Shown here piece by piece: positions 18,466 through 26,247 of a stretch of 64,000 bases of DNA (the stretch's first letter is position 1; every line of letters starts with the position of its first letter). The position numbers and the translations under genes are program-made. The notes below the pieces were generated by a model, which worked only from the letters and a program-made list of their open reading frames with translations, did no database searches and was not told the DNA's origin. Source of the DNA: Micromonospora tarensis (lineage in GTDB: Bacteria > Actinomycetota > Actinomycetes > Mycobacteriales > Micromonosporaceae); assembly GCF_016803395.1 (NCBI RefSeq), contig NZ_JAEVHL010000001.1, positions 52,537 through 116,536 on the forward strand, in the 5' to 3' direction.

Positions 18466-18699
18466 TCAATCGGGCGTCACGTGTTCCCGCCACGACCCGG
18501 GCGAGTGTGCACGCAGCAGGCGGTCCACGATCTCTTGGGCTTCGGCTTGTGTCTCGAATTCCCAACGCAGCACCTTGCCTGTCTCGCTGTCTCCGGTCCG
18601 GGCGACGACCTTCCAGCGTGTCTGGCGGATCAGCCAAACATCACGGCGCGCGAGGCGACCCCATAATCCGTTCCACCACCTCCGCGCTACTTCCTCCAC
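18466..18699 (-). CDS. Small conserved hypothetical protein
   Basis: A 77-residue protein with a pattern I associate with small actinobacterial proteins: RRDVWLIRQTRWKVVARTGD, then LRWEFETQAEAQEIVDRLL and SWREH. The tryptophans and the beta-beta-alpha order suggest a compact fold. The GTG at 18699 is the only reasonable start. It stands alone upstream of the DUF5954 gene on the same strand order. Function unknown. Confidence 0.55.
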   Translation of the reverse strand: MEEVARRWWNGLWGRLARRDVWLIRQTRWKVVARTGDSETGKVLRWEFETQAEAQEIVDRLLRAHSPGSWREHVTPD

Positions 18700-18868
18700 A
18701 ACCTGATCGTACGCATGTTCGAACGTGGTCAGGTGGGCGGCGCTGCGATTCCCGTCCAGCGATCACAGGCCCTCATGCGCTCTGCCTCCTCAGGAAGCGC
18801 ACCGCTCACCAGCCCGGCAGGCGGGCACGGGTCGCTGGGCTGCCGGGTAGTGGGTCTGGAAGTTCGCT

Positions 18869-19816
18869 CTACTCGGGCAGCCGGGCGCCCTGGTCCTCCG
18901 ACGGAGTGTCGGGCTCGTGGTCCGACGGGCGCGGCCGTTCAGGGCCGCCGGGTGAGAAGCGTAAAAACGCCTCGATGCGAGCGACCCGGAAGCGGCGCCC
19001 CAGCACTGCGGTTTCATTCGTGCGGCTGGCGTCGAGATCGTCGGCAGCTCGCCGGTACGTCGCGGTGTCGTCTTCGCTGAGCTGGGCGATCCGCGGCTCG
19101 ATGTAGCGGAAGGCGAACGCGATTTCCTCACGTGCCTCCTGTGGGGTTGCCACCGGTCGGCTGAAGGGTCGCCACACTCCGTTCGCCCACTCCGCCGCGG
19201 CGTAACGGGTTGGCAGCAGAACCCCGTTCGGGTGTGAACGCGTGGCCTCGACGCTGTCGTCGTAGACGGCGGCCGGCACCTGGCCGCGAGGGTAATGCGC
19301 GCTGAGCAGTTCCACCTTCAGCAGGGCCTCTCCGACGTCGGTCGGCTCGCTCGGGTCGACGAGTACTGACTCGTCGTGCAAGCTCACGTCAGCGGTGACC
19401 TGACGTGGATCGAGGTCTGTGGGCCGCGGCGGCTCCGGCCCCTCGTCGCCGAATCGGGCGAACGTGTCCGCCCGAACGATCCGGTGCCTCCGGCCGTCGG
19501 CGACGATCTCGTCGACCCTCTCCCGGCCCAACAACCCGATCACGGTGGTCAGCTCGGCGGCCAGCACCGGATTACTGGTCTCGACGAGTCGCTCGCGAAA
19601 GCTATGCGCCATCTCATCGCGAGCAGCCTGCGGGCTGAATTCGGTCAAGCCGTGCACCTGCCACTGCCCGTCGCCGAGATCGACGGCGTGTCCGAACAGC
19701 GGTGCTCCGATCCGCATGAGCGGGTACGCCACCGCGCTGAGGACGGCATCTTGCTCGGTTACCGCCCCGACTGGATCATCGCGCCGTTGAACCCGGATCA
19801 CGGCCGCTAGGGGCAT
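18869..19816 (-). CDS. DUF5954 family protein
   Basis: A soluble protein of about 315 residues. The C-terminal block GRRFRVARIEAFLRFSPGGPERPRPSD and an earlier near-repeat GRRHRIVRADTFARF...PEPPRPTD match the layout I know for DUF5954 of streptomycetes and relatives, in which the same half-domain occurs twice. No catalytic residues can be pointed out. The start could be the ATG at 19816 or the GTG at 19834. Standalone gene. Confidence 0.6.
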   Translation of the reverse strand: MPLAAVIRVQRRDDPVGAVTEQDAVLSAVAYPLMRIGAPLFGHAVDLGDGQWQVHGLTEFSPQAARDEMAHSFRERLVETSNPVLAAELTTVIGLLGRERVDEIVADGRRHRIVRADTFARFGDEGPEPPRPTDLDPRQVTADVSLHDESVLVDPSEPTDVGEALLKVELLSAHYPRGQVPAAVYDDSVEATRSHPNGVLLPTRYAAAEWANGVWRPFSRPVATPQEAREEIAFAFRYIEPRIAQLSEDDTATYRRAADDLDASRTNETAVLGRRFRVARIEAFLRFSPGGPERPRPSDHEPDTPSEDQGARLPE

Positions 19817-20187
19817 CTCACCGTCACTGCTCACCCAAGCAGTGTGTGACGAGCGCAAGCCTGGAGGCGGAAGACACGCGCGACGCACCTCTCACGCGAT
19901 CGGCCGGCGATCTGCACACTCGACATCCGTCGATCGGCTCATCGAGTCACGACAGCCTCCGCGCGCGGCTTCGAAGCCCTTAACTGCCTGTCCGAGCATG
20001 GCAGGCAGTAGAGCGGATCGACTTGATCAACACGGGTCGTCGAGCGTCACTGGACGTCGGCCGCCGCCCACAGCGGACCCGACGGCGGCGATCCTCCCGC
20101 CGGCCGCGGGCGCCGTCCGTTGGCCGGCGCATGGCCAATCGCGCCGGCCCAGATCCGTCAATCCGCCTGAATGCATAGGAGGCATTC
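19817..20187. other. Intergenic region upstream of 20188-21042
   Basis: This divergent gap between the DUF5954 gene and the hypothetical at 20188 must hold promoters for both. I see no convincing gene. A clear AGGAGG ribosome binding site lies at its right end, directed at the TTG start at 20188. Confidence 0.35.
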
Positions 20188-21042
20188 TTGAGTTTCCACC
20201 GCGATTTCACCCCGGCCGACGACGGCCCAGTGGTGCCCGACGTGCTCAAGAGCATGCTCCAGTACGCCAGCAGCGGCTTCGCCCGGCAGTACATCCAGGC
20301 GTTCCATGCCCGCGCCAACGACCCCACCTCTGAAGACGCGGCCCGGGTTGCCGCCGTCACCGCAGTGCTCGACCGGCTCGCACACGAGCCATGGCGTAGC
20401 GGACAGCCGTACGCTCTCGCACCCGAACTGACGGCGACGCTCGCCACTGCCGCACGGGCTCTGGACCTCACTGGCCGCGTCGTCGACTCCGACAGCGCAC
20501 CCAGCGACGCCGGTGTCCTCGTCCTACCCGAGCCGATCTACCAGCGCGACGCACTCGGCCACGTCACCTCGATCGGCGCGATCGCCTGGGCGCCGTACCG
20601 CGTCACTGAAACCGGCCGCACCGGCTGGTGGGTCACCGGCTGGGCAAACCGTGACGCCCTCAACGACCCAGCTGCGGTGCGTCGGCGAGAACAACTCGCC
20701 GACGCTCCCACCATCGTCGCCCAACTCGGCCCCTACATCCTCAGCTCGCTTGCCGACCTTCCCGCCGACACACCCCTGATCGCCCTGGCCGAAGCACCGA
20801 GCCAGGCCGACCATGCCCAGGAGTCAGCGCCCCCCGGCTACCACTGCCTCGACGATCCGACAATGCGGCAACGCGCCATCACGGTCCTGTTGTACGCGTA
20901 CTGGAACCTGCAGGGCCAACCCGCTACGAACCCGCTCCGCCAGGATTCCGATCCGACCCAGCACCTGAACGCGCATCAGGCGGGCCTGCCCAACAACAGC
21001 CCCACCGCAAGGCGCCCCGCCGAACCGGTGGTCTCCCTCTAG
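20188..21042 (+). CDS. Hypothetical protein, paralogue of the gene at 985-2022
   Basis: A 284-residue protein. The start is a rare TTG with a perfect AGGAGG about 6 bases upstream, which fixes it. It shares with the 985-2022 product the ordered motifs ALDLT, S/T-APSDAGVLVLPEPI, a GAIAW segment and WWVTGWAN, and a later GPYILSSLADLP matching GPYILTDLTTLP. It lacks the Arg-rich C-terminal extension of that paralogue. The two flank the Tad operon in the same orientation. No family function known; no membrane or signal sequence. Confidence 0.65.
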   Translation: MSFHRDFTPADDGPVVPDVLKSMLQYASSGFARQYIQAFHARANDPTSEDAARVAAVTAVLDRLAHEPWRSGQPYALAPELTATLATAARALDLTGRVVDSDSAPSDAGVLVLPEPIYQRDALGHVTSIGAIAWAPYRVTETGRTGWWVTGWANRDALNDPAAVRRREQLADAPTIVAQLGPYILSSLADLPADTPLIALAEAPSQADHAQESAPPGYHCLDDPTMRQRAITVLLYAYWNLQGQPATNPLRQDSDPTQHLNAHQAGLPNNSPTARRPAEPVVSL

Positions 21043-21108
21043 CCGACTCCAACCCATGCTCGCAGGCGTTCCTCAACCCTGCAGCACGCGCATAGAAGGC
21101 AAGCAGTT

Positions 21109-21396
21109 ATGCACAAAACTCCTGCCGCGCGGCTGCCCTTTGCCTGGCGTCGCTCCGATCCCGAACCTGACAGGAGGATCACGAGGGTCATCGGTGGCCC
21201 CTCCTGGTGGCAACAGTGGATCCGAGTGCGACCCAAGCTCAAGCATGCGCCCGAATATTGCTGGTCCAACACCGACCGGCTCCGCCCGTGGTCAATGCTC
21301 AGGGGATGGCCGATGTTCAACGCCGAGCGACTCAGCTATGGCCGTAGGTTGCAGCGACACCGACGTGGGCGCTACTGGTCAAAGCGCCGCCGCTGA
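21109..21396 (+). CDS. Small basic hypothetical protein
   Basis: A 95-residue, Arg/Trp-rich protein (PSWWQQWIRVRPKLKH; RRLQRHRRGRYWSKRRR at the end) 66 bases downstream of the 20188 gene and probably co-transcribed. AAGG lies about 12 bases before the ATG. The very basic C-terminus could bind nucleic acid. No family was recognised. Confidence 0.45.
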   Translation: MHKTPAARLPFAWRRSDPEPDRRITRVIGGPSWWQQWIRVRPKLKHAPEYCWSNTDRLRPWSMLRGWPMFNAERLSYGRRLQRHRRGRYWSKRRR

Positions 21397-21777
21397 TCCA
21401 GACCGTGAGCGTGGCGTATGACGGGCGCTGAGCGCGGTGGCATGTCGTGTCCTGCACGAAGTCTCCCTACGGCCCACCACAGCGAAGCCGTAGTGATGCA
21501 ATCTCTTCCGTGGTGCTTCTAACGCAGCTGGGGCAAAGGGGCCCGGGGACGTGTGAAACTTGCATCGAATTGCCGAGCTGCCTGCGGCAAGGCGATTTCA
21601 GTCAGGGTCAGCCCTGTTAGCAGCGACTGGCCTAGTGCAACACGTCCCCGGCTCGCCAACCACGCGACCGGACTCGAATATCAGAGCGACTCGCGACGTC
21701 CAGTTAGCCGCAACGGCAGGAACGCTGCTAGTCGGTGTGGTGGTGGCTCGAACAACGTGGTTCGCACGTGCGGCAGC
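21397..21777. other. Intergenic region between convergent genes
   Basis: Nothing gene-like is seen between the small basic protein (+) and the end of lsr2 (-). Frames starting at 21553 and 21560 run through the lsr2 coding region in antisense and are shadows. Confidence 0.35.
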
Positions 21778-22161
21778 TCAACGACCCGCCTGTGCGTGGA
21801 ACTCTATGACGATCTCCTGGGGAATCCGTCCTCGGTCAGAGATGTTCTTGCCGGCCCGCTTGGCCCACGCCCGAATTGCCTTGTTCTGCTCCGGGGAGCT
21901 GGCCGCGCTGACCCGCACTCCGGTGACCCGTCCGTCACCAGCTCCTGCAGGGCCGCGTGCCCGTCCGCCACCAACGACACCGCCCCGGCCGACCCTGCTC
22001 CCGTTCGAGGTGTACAGCCCGAAGACCTCGCGCAATTTCCCGGCGTTAGCGCTCGACAGGTCAATCTCGTAATGAACCCCATCGAGGGCGAACCTGACGG
22101 TCTCGTCAGCGTCCCCGCCGTCCAGGTCATCGAGCAGCTTGTGAATGATCTGCTTGGCCAC
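21778..22161 (-). CDS. lsr2: Lsr2 nucleoid-associated xenogeneic silencer
   Basis: A 127-residue protein with the N-terminal Lsr2 dimerisation domain (ETVRFALDGVHYEIDLSSANAGKLR) and the C-terminal DNA-binding domain whose NISDRGRIPQEIVIEFH segment contains the RGR motif that inserts into the minor groove of AT-rich DNA. The GTG at 22161 has AAAGGAG about 7 bases upstream. Lsr2 bridges DNA and represses horizontally acquired genes, the actinobacterial counterpart of H-NS. This copy is island-borne, next to the recombinase trio, so it may silence the island or compete with a chromosomal Lsr2. Confidence 0.9.
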   Translation of the reverse strand: MAKQIIHKLLDDLDGGDADETVRFALDGVHYEIDLSSANAGKLREVFGLYTSNGSRVGRGGVVGGGRARGPAGAGDGRVTGVRVSAASSPEQNKAIRAWAKRAGKNISDRGRIPQEIVIEFHAQAGR

Positions 22162-22898
22162 GTCAATACTCCTTTGAACCGAGTCGGCGGGTAACTAAGA
22201 GAACAGTAACCCGAAAACTGCTCCCTCCGAAAGTAAGACCAGGTTGCTGTCCCCTTGCGGGGACCTCGCAGTGGTACGGCAGAGGCGACTATTGCGAGTC
22301 GCGTAATCCGATCGTCATCGGTAGGTGCCCGGCAAATCGCTTTCAGTCATGGTCGGCGACCGACGGATGCCGTTGTCGTCCCGCGTCGCTTGCGGCCCAG
22401 GGCGGCCGGAGCAGTCCGTCACCTTCTGTAGGCGGGCTATGTCGGATATGTAATTCATAGAATTTTCGCGACCGCCGTCAGATTCGCCGTTGATCAGGGC
22501 AGCGGAGAGTCGTCTGGTCCTCGTGACTCGCCAGGTGGCGTCTCAGCCCCTTCGGCACCCTTGTGCATGTCATTGCTCGGCTGGGGCGGTGCGCGCCGTC
22601 TGGCCGTCCTCTCAGGGTCAGCGAATTCGGTGTTCTGGCAGCTCAGGGACGTTCTGCTGCGGTTAGCGTCGAGGGTTCCGACCGTGAGGGGGACCGTCGT
22701 GCTGAGCTGGCCCGTGGACCCGGTTCGCGCGGTCGCGGCCCGGTCAGTGCCCGCGCCGCGCAGCGGGTCCCTGTATGAGATGAAGTGGGACGGTTCTCCA
22801 GAGACACCTACGTGTCTCAGCTGAGGATCGACGCGTATCTCTCTAGCCCTGGCTCCGTTGAGTGATTGGCATGGTCGTCGATCGTTCGCGGGGTTTCC
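22162..22898. other. Divergent control region between lsr2 and the recombinase trio
   Basis: This region of more than 700 bases has a less GC-rich part (about 22190-22480) that probably contains the lsr2 promoter. No gene is supported; a 664-codon frame running antisense to the first recombinase is a shadow. A perfect 7-bp palindrome with a 4-base loop occurs at 22802-22819, 80 bases before the first recombinase start. Confidence 0.4.
22802..22819. repeat. Short perfect palindrome upstream of the recombinase trio
   Basis: GAGACAC, loop CTAC, GTGTCTC. There is no T-run. It lies immediately before the first tyrosine recombinase and could be a regulator site, an attenuating hairpin, or part of the module end. 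Function is not determinable from sequence. Confidence 0.3.
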
Positions 22899-24359
22899 AT
22901 GCACTTGTTCTTCACCGATGTGCAGAAGGTGCGCAAGGTCGGCGAGATCCCCGGCCTGGACGCGGTGGAGTTGTCTGGCCTGTTGGCGGGATGGGCTCCG
23001 GCGGTGGGTACGCCGATCGTGTTGTCGGAGTCGATGACGCCGGTGGAGCCGCTGTGTAGCTGGTTCCGGGAGCTGGGTTTGGATCGTCGCAGCGTCAAGA
23101 CGATGCGGGCCTATGCCTACACCGTGGTGATGTTGCTCCGGTTTCTGCTGGCCCGTGGTGCGAATCTGGCGTCGGCCACAGAGGCCGATCTGCAGGAGTT
23201 TCGTCGGTGGCGCCTTGACGATGCCGAGCAGACGATCGGGGAAGCGGCGTGGGACCGTGACGCTGCGGCGATCGGTTGCCTGTATGACTTCATGGTCCGG
23301 CAGGGCATCGTCGAGCGTCGGCCGTGGCGCTCTGCCGGGCGTGGTCGGCGGTCGTTGTCGAACGGGGTCGGTCGTGATCTTCGGGTCCGGCACATGGAGC
23401 TTGAGCAGTATTTGTTCCTGCGCGATGTCGGGTTTGGCGGGCTTGCCCCAGGTGCAGGTTTGGACGAGGGGTTCCGGGGCTGGCGGCCGCATCGCAATCG
23501 TGCGGCCTGTGAGCTGGCCCTTCTGACCGGGATGCGGATCCAGGAGTGGTCCACCGTGCTGCTGCCGGAGCTGGGGCTGCTCGATGGCGGCCGGCCGCGG
23601 GCGGTGGAGCTTGAGCTGGGCGCGTGCGCGAAGTTCGGGCATCCGCGGACTGTCTACGTCCCCGCCGACGCGGTCGACGTTCTCGATCCGTATTTGCTGC
23701 TGGAACGACCGGAGATTGTCGAGAAGGCGCAGCCGACGCTGCGGCGCCGGCACCGCGACTTGTTCGTCGTCTCGCGGTTGGAGGCCGATGGCGCCAAGGT
23801 CCGCGGGGTGCTGGACGGCGGAATGGTCAACAGGTCGATCCGGGAGATGGATCCGCGGCTGCGCCGCATCGCGGTGCGCGAGACCGGCGACGGCCTGGAC
23901 CCGCTGGCGCTGTTCGTCGGGACCGGCGGGCGGATGCTCACGGCCTCGGGCTGGGACCGGGTGCGCTGGGCGGCGTGGAACCGTATGAAGGCTCACGCGG
24001 ACGAGGAGTCGGCGGGGCTGGTGCCGCGCCGCTGCTGGGTCTTTCACGATCTGCGGCACACGTTCGCCCTGCGGCTGCTGATCTATCTGACCGAGGTGGC
24101 CCTGGACGAGTACCGGCGACGGCGGGTGCCGATGTCGACGTTGCTGGATCACATGAGCGGCAACCCGTTGCTGCAGGTGCAGCGGCGGCTCGGTCACGCC
24201 AGCCCGGCCACAACCTACCGCTACATCCGCTACCTGAAGGACCCGATGCGTGATGTCCACGAGGCGTTCTGCAGCTGGACCGCGGCTGGCGGCGCGACCT
24301 ACGCCGAGATCGCCCGGCAGCTGATGACAACGAGGGACGGCCATGCCACGCAGGGGTGA
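22899..24359 (+). CDS. Tyrosine recombinase 1 of a three-recombinase module
   Basis: A 486-residue tyrosine recombinase with all catalytic elements: the first Arg in LLTGMRIQEW, HDLRHTFALRLL (HxxR), LGHA, and a terminal Tyr in TTYRYIRYL. An N-terminal SAM-like/core-binding domain precedes it (YAYTVVMLLRFLLARG). The ATG at 22899 is preferred to the frame's TTG at 22866. It overlaps the second recombinase gene by 17 bases. The order of three consecutive recombinases followed by a small coiled-coil protein resembles Tn554 (TnpA, TnpB, TnpC) and recombinase-in-trio modules, which insert site-specifically. Confidence 0.85.
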   Translation: MHLFFTDVQKVRKVGEIPGLDAVELSGLLAGWAPAVGTPIVLSESMTPVEPLCSWFRELGLDRRSVKTMRAYAYTVVMLLRFLLARGANLASATEADLQEFRRWRLDDAEQTIGEAAWDRDAAAIGCLYDFMVRQGIVERRPWRSAGRGRRSLSNGVGRDLRVRHMELEQYLFLRDVGFGGLAPGAGLDEGFRGWRPHRNRAACELALLTGMRIQEWSTVLLPELGLLDGGRPRAVELELGACAKFGHPRTVYVPADAVDVLDPYLLLERPEIVEKAQPTLRRRHRDLFVVSRLEADGAKVRGVLDGGMVNRSIREMDPRLRRIAVRETGDGLDPLALFVGTGGRMLTASGWDRVRWAAWNRMKAHADEESAGLVPRRCWVFHDLRHTFALRLLIYLTEVALDEYRRRRVPMSTLLDHMSGNPLLQVQRRLGHASPATTYRYIRYLKDPMRDVHEAFCSWTAAGGATYAEIARQLMTTRDGHATQG

Positions 24360-26247
24360 ACACACGACCGGATTCCCCACCGAACGCCGGGTGGAGCCGG
24401 GCGTCGATCGGATCGGGGTGCGGCAGGTGACGGTGCCGGCCAGCGGCACGTCGGGGTTGCGGTCGGCGACAGTGGCGGTGTCATTCAATCCGGCGGCGTT
24501 CCGATGCGCGCGGCTGGCCGGCGAGCTCGCCGATGAGTGGGTGGAGCTGGCGCAGGCCGCGCGGCTGCGCGAGGGCGCAGCCCGCGCCTATCTGACGGCG
24601 ATCAAGGCGCTGCTCACCTATGTCGACGCTGAGGTCCCCGGCGCCGGCTCGGCGTCCCTGGCCCGCGACGACCCGGAGCTGCGTCAGGCGGTCACCGGAT
24701 GGGTCCGCGTCCTGCCGTCGCAGCATCGGGCAGGATCGCGGACGCCGGGTTGGAACGCCGGGCGGGTTCGGGCGTTGATCGCCCGGCGCGCCGAGCACCC
24801 GGACCGGCCGGTGGCCGGGCATTGGAGCGGCTGGATCGACGGCGCTCTCGGGGTTCGCCGCGGCTCGAGCAGCGAGCTGGACGAGTTCAGCCGCGCCGAC
24901 AAAAAGACGCTGATCAGAGTCGCGTCAGCGGCTCGCCGGGCGACGGAAGCCCGGATCCGGGCCGGGCGTGAGCTGGCTGCCACCGGCACCGATCCGGCCC
25001 GCGGCGGGTGGCTTGCGGCGGAGAATCTGTTGTGGGTGATCTGGGCTGATGCCTACCCGTGCGAGCAGATCCCGGCTCGGCTGCCGAGCGCACCGAAGCT
25101 GCCAGAAGTGCTGCATCGGCTCGCGCCCGACGGGGCCTGGCACAGCACCCGCGGCCTGATGCGCTTCCTAATCGCTCAGCTGTTCCTGACCGCGATGGAC
25201 CTGCACGCCTACCGGATCCTGTTGATGGCGGCGACCGGGCGCGCCCCGGAGGAGATCACCGGACTGACCGAAGACGACCTCGAGTTCGGCCCACGCGGCG
25301 TCACGATCACCTTCAGCAAAGCCCGCGCCCACGTCCGAGCGCGTCAAGCTTTCTCCTCCGATCTTGCCCCGGCGGGGCAGCTGCATCCGCCGGGCCTGCG
25401 GCTGGACGCTGCGGAGATCATCCGGGCGTTGCTGGAGCTGAGCCGGCCGCTCGCCGACCGGATGGGGATCTCGCCGGTTCCGCTGTTCTTGCGGGCGTCA
25501 CTTCCTGGCTCGGCGGTGGTGGCCGGGCTGCTGACGAGGTCGAAGGGTCTCGATTTCGCCCATTGGCTGCGCCTGCAGGGGATAACGGTGTCCGGGCCGG
25601 CCGACATCCGCCGGCTGCGCAAGTCCACCAAGGTGGAGAAGGCGATCGCGTTCGGTGGGCGCATCAGTGATATCGCCGACGATCACTCGGAGCAGACCTT
25701 CCGCAGCCACTACGCGCACGGCACGACCCTGCGGGTGATCGCCGGGGACGTGATCACCACCGCGCAGCGGCGCTGGCTGGACACGGCGCTGGCCGGCCCG
25801 ACGGTGCTGGACGAGCAGGCGACCCGGTCGCTGGACGATCCTGGCTCGGCGTCGGCGCTGGGACTGCAACCGGCCGACATCGAGGCGCTTCGGACCGGGC
25901 AGCTCAATATGGGCGTTACCGACTGCTCGGACCCGTTCGCCTCCCCGTTCGGCCGTCCCGGGCAACTCTGCCCGGTGGCGCCGCTGCGCTGCCTGGAATG
26001 CCGCAACGCGTTCGTGCTGCCGTCGAACCTGCCGCAGCTGCTGCTGTTCGCCGAGCACCTCGACCAGCTCGCCCTGCGACTGACACCCAGCCATTTCCAC
26101 GCGCTGTGGGGACAGAGTCGCGCGAACTTGCTGGAGGTGCTGCGATCCCGCACCGACACCGAGCTGCGCGACGCGCGGCGGCAGATTGCCGAGGACGGCA
26201 TCGTCCTTCAACTGCCCTTGGCGAGCAGGGTGGAGTTCGACGCATGA
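24343..26247 (+). CDS. Tyrosine recombinase 2 (TnpB-like) with C-terminal Cys cluster
   Basis: The 634-residue product has an N-terminal helical domain and a recombinase fold with LLMAATGRAPEEITGL (first Arg). The HxxR region reads ADIRRLRKSTK and lacks the usual His. A late motif, QTFRSHYAHGTTLR, could supply the Tyr. The last 110 residues hold a Cys cluster (C at CSDP, LCPVAPLRCLECRN) that may bind zinc. Length and layout are close to Tn554 TnpB (about 630 residues). It overlaps recombinase 1 by 17 bases and recombinase 3 by ATGA. The altered active site suggests it may act only within a complex. Confidence 0.78.
   Translation: MPRRGEHTTGFPTERRVEPGVDRIGVRQVTVPASGTSGLRSATVAVSFNPAAFRCARLAGELADEWVELAQAARLREGAARAYLTAIKALLTYVDAEVPGAGSASLARDDPELRQAVTGWVRVLPSQHRAGSRTPGWNAGRVRALIARRAEHPDRPVAGHWSGWIDGALGVRRGSSSELDEFSRADKKTLIRVASAARRATEARIRAGRELAATGTDPARGGWLAAENLLWVIWADAYPCEQIPARLPSAPKLPEVLHRLAPDGAWHSTRGLMRFLIAQLFLTAMDLHAYRILLMAATGRAPEEITGLTEDDLEFGPRGVTITFSKARAHVRARQAFSSDLAPAGQLHPPGLRLDAAEIIRALLELSRPLADRMGISPVPLFLRASLPGSAVVAGLLTRSKGLDFAHWLRLQGITVSGPADIRRLRKSTKVEKAIAFGGRISDIADDHSEQTFRSHYAHGTTLRVIAGDVITTAQRRWLDTALAGPTVLDEQATRSLDDPGSASALGLQPADIEALRTGQLNMGVTDCSDPFASPFGRPGQLCPVAPLRCLECRNAFVLPSNLPQLLLFAEHLDQLALRLTPSHFHALWGQSRANLLEVLRSRTDTELRDARRQIAEDGIVLQLPLASRVEFDA

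Noticed and set aside
22494..24488. 664-codon open frame antisense to the first tyrosine recombinase
   Set aside because: Composition (H, P, Q, R rich) is typical of a GC-rich antisense shadow; the + strand frame has clear recombinase motifs.
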